64,000 bases of DNA from Thiohalobacter sp. IOR34 (lineage in GTDB: Bacteria > Pseudomonadota > Gammaproteobacteria > Thiohalobacterales > Thiohalobacteraceae): the NCBI RefSeq assembly GCF_030406045.1, contig NZ_CP128988.1:469438-533437 (forward strand), read 5' to 3'. Each line of letters begins with the position of its first letter. The first letter of the stretch is position 1. Position numbers and translations under genes: made by a program. The notes below the pieces were generated by a model. The model was not told the origin of the DNA. It did no database searches and was given only the letters and a program-made list of their open reading frames with translations. This document shows, piece by piece, positions 43,322 through 51,620 of this stretch.

Positions 43322-45460
43322 ATGAGCAGCGGCTTGGCAGGCAACGGCGTTTCCCATCTGCGGCGTGAGAAGACCAGCGTCTTTCAGCGTCGCCCGATCA
43401 TTCTCGGCACCCTTACTGCCCTGCTGATGTGGACCGCGTTGAGCGCCTTTTCCCTCTACTGGAATATCAGCAACCTCAATCAGGAGAAGGTCACCCTGGC
43501 CATTTCCGAGGCGCGTGCCAATTGGAACAAGGATCTCGCCTTCCGCCGCTGGGCGACGCGTCACGGCGGTGTCTATGTGCCCCCCGATGAGCGCACGCCG
43601 CCCAATCCCTATCTTGCCCATCTGCCTGACCGTGATGTGGTAACCACCGATGGCAAGCGTCTGACGCTGATGAATCCGGCCTACATGATGCGGCAGATGA
43701 CCCAGGAATTCGAGAAGGAATACGGCATCAAGGGCAAGATCACCGGCAAGGTGCAGATCAATCCGATCAACGCCCCGGATCCCTGGGAGCGCAAGGCGCT
43801 GGATGCCTTCGAGGCCGGTGTCACGGAGGTGATCGAGCAGAGCGAGATCGACGGCAGGCCCTACCTGCGTTACATGAAGCCGATGTACATGACCGAGGGC
43901 TGCGTCAAGTGTCACGGTTATCTGGGTTTCAAGGAGGGCGATCTGCGGGGCGGGATCAGCGTCTCCATACCGTTGCAGCCCTATCTGGACGCGGCGGCGG
44001 CAACCGCGCAATCGATGCAGGTGACGCATGGCATCGTCTGGCTGGTCGGTGTCAGCGGCATTCTGGCCTTTGCCGGTTTCACCCTCCGCCGCCACCGGGA
44101 ACGGCTGCAGCTGCTGGCCCAGCTCGAGCACGATGCGCTGCATGACGAGCTGACCGGGCTGCCCAACAGGCTGCTGTTCACGGACCGGGTCGCTCGGGCG
44201 ATGCAGCGCCGGGAGCGCGCGGACAACTATCTCTATGCCGTCTGTTTCCTAGATCTCGACCGCTTCAAGAATCTCAACGACAGCTACGGTCATCAGATCG
44301 GCGACCAGATGCTGCTGCAGGTGGCGCGGCGGTTCCGCAAGGCGATCCGCCCCACCGACACGGTGGCACGCCTCGGCGGCGACGAGTTCACTTTCCTGCT
44401 GGAGGACTTCGGCAGCGAGGCGGAGGCGGTGCTGGTGGCCGAGCGTATCCTCGAAACCCTGCAGCCGGGCTTCCATCTCGCCTCCGGTGTGCTCTACACC
44501 AACGCCAGCCTTGGTCTGTGTTTCGGCAACCGGAAATACCGCAGTCCCGAAGAACTGATCCGTGACGCCGATACGGCCATGTACCGCGCCAAGGAGGGTG
44601 GTCGCGGCCGCATCCACATCTTCAATCCGGAGTTGCACCAGCGGGCCATGGAGCTGATGCAGATGGAGAACGATCTGCGCAGTGCCCTGCCGAAGGGACA
44701 GCTGGAGGTCTACTATCAGCCGATCATCGACATCGCGGCCAATACCATCAGTGGTTTCGAGGCCCTGTTGCGCTGGCATCACCCGACACTGGGCGATATC
44801 CCGCCGGACCGCTTCATTCCCATCGCCGAGGAAACCGGCCTGATCATGCCAATCGGCGAATGGGTGATGCAGCAGGCCTGCCGGCAGATCGCCGACTGGA
44901 ACCGGCGTTTCGGGATCGAGGAAGCCTTCTTCGTCTCGGTCAACCTGTCCGGCAAGCAACTGGTGCATGAGAATCTGTTGCAGACCCTGGACCGGATCCT
45001 CGCAGAGACTGCACTGGCGCCGGAACAACTGCACTGCGAGATCACCGAGACCATGCTCATCCAGCATCGTCGGCAGGCCGCCAGGGTGATCGACGGTCTG
45101 CGTGGCCGGGGCATCCATGTCAGCCTCGACGACTTCGGCAAGGGCTACTGCTCGCTGACCTATCTGCACGAGTTCCGTTTCGACACCCTCAAGATCGACA
45201 AGGATTTCGTGCAGGACATGGATATGCGTGGCAAGGGGCTGTCACTGGTACGGACCATCATGCTGCTGGCCCGTGACTTCGATGCCCAGGTGGTGGCCGA
45301 GGGGGTGGAGACCGAAAGCCAGTTGCAGCGTCTGCAGTCGCTGAAGTGCAAATGGGCGCAGGGTTATTACTTCCTCAGGCCACAGCCCGCTGCCGAGATC
45401 CTTGCCCTGCTCGATGCCGGCTGTCACAACGATGCCGAGCGGCTGGGCGCTGGGGGTTAG
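43322..45460 (+). CDS. Heme-motif sensor GGDEF-EAL protein
   Basis: 712 aa from MSSGLAGNGVSHLRRE; an ATG at 43301 is an alternative. A membrane helix (~30-50) precedes a periplasmic sensor of about 180 residues resembling Tll0287-like (DUF3365) domains, with a CxxCH heme motif (CVKCHGYLG) near residue 193. A second helix follows near 235-255. The GGDEF domain keeps GGDEF near 350 with RPTD as inhibitory site; the EAL domain keeps FEALLRW near 478 and DDFGKGYCSL. Both catalytic activities toward c-di-GMP look possible. The sensor could respond to redox state, NO or O2; this is inference. The TAG stop lies in the TTAG flank of an inserted element. Confidence 0.88.
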   Translation: MSSGLAGNGVSHLRREKTSVFQRRPIILGTLTALLMWTALSAFSLYWNISNLNQEKVTLAISEARANWNKDLAFRRWATRHGGVYVPPDERTPPNPYLAHLPDRDVVTTDGKRLTLMNPAYMMRQMTQEFEKEYGIKGKITGKVQINPINAPDPWERKALDAFEAGVTEVIEQSEIDGRPYLRYMKPMYMTEGCVKCHGYLGFKEGDLRGGISVSIPLQPYLDAAAATAQSMQVTHGIVWLVGVSGILAFAGFTLRRHRERLQLLAQLEHDALHDELTGLPNRLLFTDRVARAMQRRERADNYLYAVCFLDLDRFKNLNDSYGHQIGDQMLLQVARRFRKAIRPTDTVARLGGDEFTFLLEDFGSEAEAVLVAERILETLQPGFHLASGVLYTNASLGLCFGNRKYRSPEELIRDADTAMYRAKEGGRGRIHIFNPELHQRAMELMQMENDLRSALPKGQLEVYYQPIIDIAANTISGFEALLRWHHPTLGDIPPDRFIPIAEETGLIMPIGEWVMQQACRQIADWNRRFGIEEAFFVSVNLSGKQLVHENLLQTLDRILAETALAPEQLHCEITETMLIQHRRQAARVIDGLRGRGIHVSLDDFGKGYCSLTYLHEFRFDTLKIDKDFVQDMDMRGKGLSLVRTIMLLARDFDAQVVAEGVETESQLQRLQSLKCKWAQGYYFLRPQPAAEILALLDAGCHNDAERLGAGG

Positions 45461-45623
45461 CAGCCTGTCGGACTTAGGCGATCGTAGCGAGCAGGGTGGG
45501 AGAACGAGAACGAATCTTCACGATTTCGAGGCGCATAGCGGGCACTACGCAACGAGAAATCGGGGAGATTCGGGCCGCTCTCCCACCCGCGCAGTAGATC
45601 AGTCCTGAGTCCGACAGGCTGTT
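45461..45623. repeat. 163-bp MITE-like element
   Basis: Terminal inverted repeats CAGCCTGTCGGACTTAGG and CCTGAGTCCGACAGGCTG, flanked on both sides by TTAG (45457-45460 and 45624-45627). Inside, GGGTGGGAGA pairs with TCTCCCACCC. The left TTAG supplies the stop codon of the GGDEF-EAL gene. Confidence 0.8.
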
Positions 45624-45627
45624 AGCC

Positions 45628-45755
45628 CGCATATTGCATCAGGACCCCCGGATGATGGCGGCTGGACCTGCCGGGGATCGCGGCCTGGAGGCCGCTCCTA
45701 CCATGGTGCCGCCATGCCACGTAGGAGCGGCCTCCAGGCCGCGATTGGCGTGGTG
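45628..45755. repeat. Family B REP doublet (B4)
   Basis: It starts CCCGCATATTGCATCAGG immediately after TTAG, contains the doublet at 45677-45745 and ends GATTGGCGTGGTG, directly abutting the 32-bp inverted repeat. It shows a family A-like terminus on one side only. Confidence 0.75.
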
Positions 45756-45787
45756 TTATTAACCCGGCAACCAAATATGCCGTGTTC
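45756..45787 (-). repeat. 32-bp inverted repeat, right copy
   Basis: Reverse complement of 43196-43227 with one mismatch (31 of 32 positions). Confidence 0.8.
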
Positions 45788-45811
45788 AGGGCTTCAGGCC
45801 TGTTCCGGGGC

Positions 45812-47311
45812 CTACTCGCCTTGGGGCTCTGTTTCAACGGCCTCTCCTCTTGCTGGCGGCGGCAGTTCGCGTACCACGCGGAAGCCGGTATCGTCGCTGC
45901 GCCGGCTGGGGAAGTCGCGCCAGCGGTTGGCGGAGCGGCTCTCGCTGGGCGGAAAGCTCCAGGCGCCGCCGCGGATCACACGCTTGCCGCAGCCTGGTTT
46001 GTCCAGCGGCCGGCCATCGGCCGGGGCCTTGGCGAAGCTGTCGTGGTAGCAGTCGGCCACCCACTCGAAGACATTGCCGGCGGTATCGTGCAGGCCGAAG
46101 GCATTGGGCGGGAAGCGGCCGACCGGGGCGGTCTTGTCGCCGTCCCACAGCGAGCCGCAGCCCTCGCAGTTGGCCCGTGCCCGGCCCGGTTCGTCGCCCC
46201 ACCAGAAACGGCTGCGGCTCCCTGCCCGTGCCGCGTACTCCCATTCGGCATCGCTCGGCAGGCGGTAGGTCTGGCCGGTCTTGCGGCTCAGCCAGCGGGT
46301 GTAGGCGACGGCATCCTTCCAGGAGACGTTGATGACCGGCCGTTGGCCGCGGCCCCAGTCGCTGTCGTCCGGCAGCTCGTGCCCGGTCTCCCTGCAGAAG
46401 CGGTCGTACTCCTCGAAGGTCACCTCGTTCAGGCCGATGGCGAAGGGCCGCAGCCGGACCGGCAGCGGCGGCCGCTCGTCATCGTCGCCGTCGCTGGAGC
46501 CGCGCATGAACTCGCCGCCGCGCAGCAGGATCAGCTCCGGTCCCGGGGTGCCATCGACCATGCGGTCGCGCAGCAGGGCCGCGGGGTTGAGATGGCGTCG
46601 GTAGCTGGCGGCGGGCGGCCCCGACCGGTACTGGACGCCGACGGCCAGCCGGCTGATGGCTTCCAGGGGGATGTTCAGGATCCCGCCATAGCGGTTCTCC
46701 ACGCGCAGCAGGGACGTGGCCGGGCGGCCCTGCTGGATACTGCCGCCGTTGAGCTGCACCTGGATGCGCAGCTCGTCGCCGTCCATCAGGCTGGCGACGT
46801 CGAGCAGGTGGATGTCGGAGAAGCCGATACTGCGCCTCCCGTCCGCTGTCTCGAGTACGATGCCGGCGTCGAGCAGGCGGCCAACGAAGCGGCTGCCGTT
46901 GCGTGTTTCCACGACGTCAGGCAGAGCCGGCGGGCGGTGGCGCAGGCGCCGGGGGGTGAAGCTGATCTCGGCGATGTCATCAGGGTGCAGAGGCAGCAGG
47001 GGGTCGAGGACGCGCAGGACGACGATCTCCTCGTCCAGCAGCCGGCCCTCGAAGTGGTCGCCGAGGCGGGTCAGCAGCCGGTCCGGCCGTCGTTCGTTAC
47101 CCATCACCAGGCGGCCCATCAGGCCGTAGGGGATGGACAGGGTGCCGTAGGGCGTCTGGAAGTGGAAGGCCTCCCGGGCGACGGTGCCCTGATGGATGTC
47201 GCCGTTCTTCATGGTGATCAGATCGAAGCCGGGTCCATCGCTGGCTTCGACCGTGCGCAGCAGGCCGAGGCAGGCGATCAACAGCAGGGGCAGCCAGCGT
47301 CGTGCATCCAT
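45812..47311 (-). CDS. Exported SUMF1/FGE-domain protein
   Basis: 499 aa with a signal peptide (WLPLLLIACLGLLRTVEA). Residues ~30-250 are beta-rich with repeated short motifs (LITMKNGDIHQGTV, VETRNGSRFVGRLLD, VQLNGGSIQQGR), suggesting three similar small domains of unknown type. The C-terminal ~240 residues are a formylglycine-generating-enzyme-like domain: GGEFMRGSSDGDDDERPPLPV, VSWKDAVAYTRWLSRKTGQ, LPSDAEWEYAARAG and FRVVRE. No sulfatase is encoded nearby, and many such proteins are not FGEs. The role is unknown; it converges on the repeats after the GGDEF-EAL gene. Confidence 0.82.
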   Translation of the reverse strand: MDARRWLPLLLIACLGLLRTVEASDGPGFDLITMKNGDIHQGTVAREAFHFQTPYGTLSIPYGLMGRLVMGNERRPDRLLTRLGDHFEGRLLDEEIVVLRVLDPLLPLHPDDIAEISFTPRRLRHRPPALPDVVETRNGSRFVGRLLDAGIVLETADGRRSIGFSDIHLLDVASLMDGDELRIQVQLNGGSIQQGRPATSLLRVENRYGGILNIPLEAISRLAVGVQYRSGPPAASYRRHLNPAALLRDRMVDGTPGPELILLRGGEFMRGSSDGDDDERPPLPVRLRPFAIGLNEVTFEEYDRFCRETGHELPDDSDWGRGQRPVINVSWKDAVAYTRWLSRKTGQTYRLPSDAEWEYAARAGSRSRFWWGDEPGRARANCEGCGSLWDGDKTAPVGRFPPNAFGLHDTAGNVFEWVADCYHDSFAKAPADGRPLDKPGCGKRVIRGGAWSFPPSESRSANRWRDFPSRRSDDTGFRVVRELPPPARGEAVETEPQGE

Positions 47312-47395
47312 CGGGTCTTCCTGGCAGTCTGTCGGGCGGGATTATCCGGCGACCAGTCTACTGAATTCGCACCGACCCGCACAGCTCGCCGGCAA

Positions 47396-47806
47396 TCATG
47401 CCGAGAGCGCGGCGCGCAGTCCGCTCGGCAGGGGGCAGGGCTGCCGGCTGCTTGCATCCAGCACGGCATGCACCGTCTGCAGGCGGGCACGTTCCCCGTT
47501 CGCTGCGTCGAGCAGCCGATAGTCGAGGGTGAAACTGTGCTCACCGATGGCTGCCACGCGCAGCGCCATCGTCAGTTGTTCTCCGTGATGCAGGGGTGCC
47601 CGGTAGTCGGCCTCGGCATGGACCACCGGCAGCGCCAGCCGGCCCGCGGCCAGCAGTGCCGGCAGGGCCTGGCCGCGTTCCGCCATGAAGGCCTCGTAGG
47701 CCTCGTGGGCATAGCGGAACAGGTGGGCGAAGAACACCACCCCGGCGGCGTCGACATCCTGCAAGGGGACGGTGATGGCATGGCTGAATGCGGGTGCGTC
47801 GGTCAT
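47396..47806 (-). CDS. menI: Hotdog thioesterase, candidate DHNA-CoA thioesterase
   Basis: 136 aa, a 4HBT-type hotdog protein. The catalytic aspartate sits in PLQDVDAAGVVFFAHLFRYA near residue 17-20, the FcbC/YbgC pattern. It lies downstream of menC in the same direction within the men cluster, which supports release of DHNA from DHNA-CoA, the step between MenB and MenA. A general acyl-CoA thioesterase cannot be excluded. Confidence 0.75.
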   Translation of the reverse strand: MTDAPAFSHAITVPLQDVDAAGVVFFAHLFRYAHEAYEAFMAERGQALPALLAAGRLALPVVHAEADYRAPLHHGEQLTMALRVAAIGEHSFTLDYRLLDAANGERARLQTVHAVLDASSRQPCPLPSGLRAALSA

Positions 47807-47869
47807 GGGGGGATATTACACCACGGTGGAAGTATGCCGCCTGTGGCGATCCCGGCGGGGGACGTCTAT

Positions 47870-48114
47870 CCCGGATATTGCACCAAGGATTCGATTCTCA
47901 GGGCGGAGCTGGCAAAGCAGCCTGGCCGATCGCCCGCGGAAACATAGCCGTAGCTATGGTTCAAGGGGGATCGGCCAGGATGCGCAGCCAGATGCGTTCT
48001 GAGATCGAATAGGCACAAACCGTACCCCGCCACGAGGGCCTATTTGCGAGCCTCCCGGCCTTGTATGTCAGTCTGCACGCCGATCATGCGGGCCGCCTTG
48101 GTGCAATATCCGGG
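47870..48114. repeat. Family A MITE-like element, copy 3 (divergent)
   Basis: 245 bp with ends CCCGGATATTGCACCAAGG and its complement, flanked by CTAT on both sides (47866-47869, 48115-48118). The right CTAT contains the menC stop codon on the minus strand. The internal sequence differs noticeably from copies 1, 2 and 4. Confidence 0.85.
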
Positions 48115-49155
48115 CTATGCGAAGTCTTTCCGGGGCTCGATGCCGAGGCCGGGTCTGTCGGGCAGGTGGATGTACCCTTCCCGGATGGCCGGCGCGGGCG
48201 CGACGTCCTCCGCCAGCCAGTCGCCGGTCGCCAGGCCGTGCGCCAGGCCGTTGTTCAGTGCCGCCGCCAGGTGCACGGCGGCCCAGGCGCCGATGGCGCT
48301 GTCGACCGTGGTGGTGACCACGCATTCCATGCCGTTGGCGAGCGCCTGCCGGCCCAGCCTCAGTGCCGCCAAGGGGCCGCCCAGCACCATGGGCTTGAGG
48401 ATCAGCCGCTCGACCGGGAGCTCCCTCAACAGCCGGTCATGGTCGAAGCGTCCCAGTGATTCGTCCAGCGCCAATGGGCAGGGCGCCGTGGCCTGGAGTT
48501 CGGCCAGCATCTCCAGCGAGGGTTCGGCCAGGGGTTCCTCCAGTGATTCGATCGGCAGCCCGTCGAGCGCCTCCATGAATCCTCGGGCCTGCTCCGGGTT
48601 CCAGGCACGGTTGGCGTCCAGCCGGAGGGTGACGCCCGGCGGCAGACGGTTGGCCAGTCGTTCGAGCGCCTTGAGATCATCTGCCGGCGGTGCCATCCCA
48701 ACCTTGAGTTTGACCACCCGGAAGCCCGCCGCGTCGGCGAGCCGGTCGGCCGTGTCGGCATCGAGGGCGCCGAGGCTGGCGTTTACGGCGACCGAGGCGG
48801 CGGCGTTGATCTCCAGTCGACGAGAGAGCGGCCGGCCCGCCGCCCGCGCCTCGAGGTCCAGCAGGGCGGTCTCCAGGGCGCAGCGCGCGGCGGGCGGCGC
48901 CTCGTCCGGCAGGGATCTCAACAGGGTTCCGGCCGACTGCCCTTCGATCCCGGCCAGTCGCTGTTCCAGCCAAGCGACGGCCTGCCGGGGATCTTCGGTA
49001 CCGGCCTGCGGCAGCGGGGCGCAGTCGCCCCAGCCCCGCCGCCCCTCGTCATCCACCAGTTCCAGCAGCCAGCCGCGGCGCTCCCCGAAGCGGCCGGCGG
49101 CGCTGGACCAGGGGCGTTTCAGCGGCAGTCGATAGGGCAGCAGCCGGCCGTGCAT
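48115..49155 (-). CDS. menC: O-succinylbenzoate synthase
   Basis: 346 aa, enolase superfamily. The catalytic KxK lies in RVVKLKVGM near residue 150. Metal ligands are in LRLDANRAW (~177), LEEPL (~207) and ALDESL (~230), with the second lysine in LILKPMVLGG. It dehydrates SHCHC to OSB. The menA stop is one base from its ATG, so the two are translationally linked. Its TAG stop is formed by the target duplication of a family A element. Confidence 0.92.
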   Translation of the reverse strand: MHGRLLPYRLPLKRPWSSAAGRFGERRGWLLELVDDEGRRGWGDCAPLPQAGTEDPRQAVAWLEQRLAGIEGQSAGTLLRSLPDEAPPAARCALETALLDLEARAAGRPLSRRLEINAAASVAVNASLGALDADTADRLADAAGFRVVKLKVGMAPPADDLKALERLANRLPPGVTLRLDANRAWNPEQARGFMEALDGLPIESLEEPLAEPSLEMLAELQATAPCPLALDESLGRFDHDRLLRELPVERLILKPMVLGGPLAALRLGRQALANGMECVVTTTVDSAIGAWAAVHLAAALNNGLAHGLATGDWLAEDVAPAPAIREGYIHLPDRPGLGIEPRKDFA

Positions 49156-49156
49156 A

Positions 49157-50035
49157 TCAACCGATCAGCGCCAGACCGAGCAGCAGGCCGAACAGCAACT
49201 GGAGCTGGGCGGTGCGGGCCAGCAGGCGGTTCAGGCCGGTGTCGATGGGGGCGCGCCACAGCATCCGGATCAGCCACAGTGCCATCGGCAGCGCCAGGCC
49301 GGTCAGCCAGAGCGCATCGCCGGTCAGCCGGTGCAGCGGCAGGATCAGCGCGAAGGGGAGCAACAGCAGCAGTGCATAGAGCAAGCGGACGGACGGCCGG
49401 CCGAGGGTCACCGCCAGGGTGTGCTTGCCGGCGCGGCGGTCGGTTTCCAGATCGCGGTAGTTGTTGACCAGCAGCACCGCGGCGGCGATCAGCCCGACGG
49501 CGCCACCAGCCAGCAACGCATGGGCCGAGACGCTGTAGGTCTGGAGGTAGCTGCTGCCTGCGACGGCCGCGATGCCGAAGAAGAGGAGGACGAAAAGTTC
49601 GCCCAGCGGGGTGTAGGCGATGGGTTTCGGGCCGCCGGTGTAGGCGTAGCCGGCCGCCAGCGAGACCAGTCCCAACAGCAGAATGGGCCAGCCGCCGACC
49701 CGGACCAGGTAGGCGCCGAGCAGCAGGGCGGCAGCGAAGCTCAGGTGGGCGCCCATCCTCACCCGTGCCGGACTGAGCCAGCCCTCTGCCGTCACGCGCC
49801 TGGGGCCCAGCCGGTCCGGCCCGTCGGCACCGCGCTCGAAGTCGGCGGCGTCGTTGTGCAGATTGGTGCCGGCCTGGATCAGCAGCGCGGCGCCTAGCGC
49901 GGCCAGCAGTGGCCCCCAGGCGAAGGCCCGCTGCTCGGCCCAGGCCAGCGCGGTGCCGACCAGCACTGGGGTCACCGCGAGGCTCAGGGTCTTTGGCCGG
50001 ATGGCCAGCAGCCAGATTTTGAGTGGATGGTTCAT
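49157..50035 (-). CDS. menA: 1,4-dihydroxy-2-naphthoate polyprenyltransferase
   Basis: 292 aa, about eight or nine membrane helices. The UbiA-family aspartate motifs are present: NLHNDAADFERGAD near residue 58 and NNYRDLETDRRAGKHTLAV near 190. The start MNHPLKIWLLAIRPKTL is typical. It attaches the prenyl tail to DHNA, forming demethylmenaquinone in the inner membrane. A family A element separates it from menB upstream. Confidence 0.93.
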   Translation of the reverse strand: MNHPLKIWLLAIRPKTLSLAVTPVLVGTALAWAEQRAFAWGPLLAALGAALLIQAGTNLHNDAADFERGADGPDRLGPRRVTAEGWLSPARVRMGAHLSFAAALLLGAYLVRVGGWPILLLGLVSLAAGYAYTGGPKPIAYTPLGELFVLLFFGIAAVAGSSYLQTYSVSAHALLAGGAVGLIAAAVLLVNNYRDLETDRRAGKHTLAVTLGRPSVRLLYALLLLLPFALILPLHRLTGDALWLTGLALPMALWLIRMLWRAPIDTGLNRLLARTAQLQLLFGLLLGLALIG

Positions 50036-50055
50036 GGATACGAAAAAATCCTTAG

Positions 50056-50300
50056 CCCGTATATTGCACGAAGGATTCGAGTTTCAGGGCGAATCTGGCC
50101 AAGCAGTTTGTTCGATCGCCCGCCGAAGCATAGCCGTCGCTATGGTTCAAGGGGGATCGGGCAAAATGCGACGCCAGATTTGGTCTGAACTCGAATAGGC
50201 ACAAACTGTAACAGGGCACAATTGTTCGCAGAGGGAATCACTGCCTTGATAAATACCGGAAAAATTACGCTTTCAAGGCCGCCTTCGTGCAATATGCGGG
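50056..50300. repeat. Family A MITE-like element, copy 4
   Basis: 245 bp ending CCCGTATATTGCACG and CGTGCAATATGCGGG, flanked by TTAG on both sides (50052-50055, 50301-50304). It is very similar to copy 1 and lies between menB and menA, 20 bp before the menA start. Confidence 0.87.
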
Positions 50301-50302
50301 TT

Positions 50303-50400
50303 AGCCACGGAACACACGGAAAATTTTACCCGGACCCCACGCGAAGCGAGGCTCTGAAAAACATGGATCTTCGTCCGTGCCTTCCGTGTTTTCCGTGGCT
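50303..50400. repeat. Inverted repeat AGCCACGGAA... / ...TTCCGTGGCT
   Basis: AGCCACGGAACACACGGAA at 50303 faces TTCCGTGTTTTCCGTGGCT ending at 50400. The sequence then continues GCGGATTTCGTGGGTTTCGTGG, similar to GCGGATTTCGTGG at 8592 after gatB. With copy 4 it fills the menB-menA spacer. Confidence 0.6.
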
Positions 50401-50454
50401 ATCTCTCTATAACTTTTCGCGGATTTCGTGGGTTTCGTGGCCCTATTTGGATAT

Positions 50455-51276
50455 TCAGGGACGGCGCGGGAAGCGGCCGAAGTCGGGATCACGCTTCTCC
50501 AGGAAGGCGTCGCGGCCCTCCTGGCCCTCCGCGGTCATATAGAAGAGGGCGGTGGTGTTGCCAGCCAGTTCCTGGATGCCGGCCAGGCCATCGGTATCGG
50601 CGTTGAAGGCCGCCTTCAGCACCCTGAGTGCCGTGGGCGAGAGCCGCAGCATTTCGTGGCACCAGGCAAGGGTTTCCTCCTCGAGCCGCTCCAGCGGCAC
50701 CACGGCGTTGACCAGCCCCATCTCCAGCGCCTGCCGGGCGTCGTACTGGCGGCACAGGAACCAGATCTCCTTGGCCTTCTTGAGCCCCACGGTACGGGCC
50801 AGCAGGCCGGCGCCGAGCCCGGCATCGAAGCTGCCGACCCTGGGTCCGGTCTGACCGAAGCGGGCGTTGTCGGCGGCGATGGTGAGGTCGCAGACCAGGT
50901 GCAGCACCTGGCCGCCGCCGATGGCGTAGCCGGCCACCATGGCCACCACCGGCTTGGGCAGGCGGCGGATCTGCATCTGCAGGTCGAGCACGTTGAGGTG
51001 CTGCACGCCCCGGCCGTCCTTGTAGCCGCCCGCATCGCCGCGCACCTTCTGATCGCCGCCGGCGCAGAAGGCCTTGTCGCCGGCGCCGGTGAGGATGATG
51101 GCGCCGATGTCCGGATCATGGTGGGCGTGGTGGAAGGCGCGGGCGAGTTCCTCGATGGTCTCCGGGCGGAAGGCGTTGCGCACCTCGGGCCGGTTGATGG
51201 TGATCCTGGCGATGCCGTCGAGGTGGTGGTAGAGGATGTCCTGGAATTCCAGGCCGTTCACGGTCTGCCAGTGCAT
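50455..51276 (-). CDS. menB: 1,4-dihydroxy-2-naphthoyl-CoA synthase
   Basis: 273 aa from [16 protein letters not shown]; the frame continues 104 codons upstream through repeats and that part is rejected. Crotonase-fold MenB hallmarks: [12 protein letters not shown] near residue 85, [15 protein letters not shown] near 130 and [14 protein letters not shown] near 155. It closes the second ring of the naphthoquinone from OSB-CoA. The gene lies between menD and menA on the same strand, separated from each by repeats. Confidence 0.95.
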   Translation of the reverse strand: MHWQTVNGLEFQDILYHHLDGIARITINRPEVRNAFRPETIEELARAFHHAHHDPDIGAIILTGAGDKAFCAGGDQKVRGDAGGYKDGRGVQHLNVLDLQMQIRRLPKPVVAMVAGYAIGGGQVLHLVCDLTIAADNARFGQTGPRVGSFDAGLGAGLLARTVGLKKAKEIWFLCRQYDARQALEMGLVNAVVPLERLEEETLAWCHEMLRLSPTALRVLKAAFNADTDGLAGIQELAGNTTALFYMTAEGQEGRDAFLEKRDPDFGRFPRRP

Positions 51277-51338
51277 GGGGTGCCCTTTTCTGGATCTGCG
51301 GGGGACGCCGTAGCATACCCCAAGGCGGGAGGGCCAGG

Positions 51339-51620
51339 ACAGGCCAACTGCACCAAGGCGGCCTGCATGATCGGCATTTGAGCGATTATACAAGCAAGCT
51401 CGAGGTGGTCTTGAGAGAGGGCTGTTTGGACGGGGGTTGTCTTGTGCCTCGATCGCGGCCTGGAGGCCGCTCCTACGGGGCGTGGCGGCACAATGTGTTG
51501 TAGGAGCGGCCTCCAGGCCGCGATTGGGCGGGCGATGCCCGCCACATTTGCCGCAGCGGGCTGACCGGGCTTGCAGGCTAACCCGCATATTGCACCAAGG
51601 ATTCGATGCTCAGGGCGAAT
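51339..51620. repeat. Repeat mosaic: partial family A ends around REP doublet (B5)
   Basis: A reversed, truncated family A end (CTGCACCAAGGCGGCC at 51339) runs into sequence shared with 12070-12140, then a REP doublet at 51452-51524. A forward family A end (CCCGCATATTGCACCAAGG from 51582, preceded by CTAA) closes the block. The last element is cut by menD, whose stop codon lies inside it. Confidence 0.75.
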
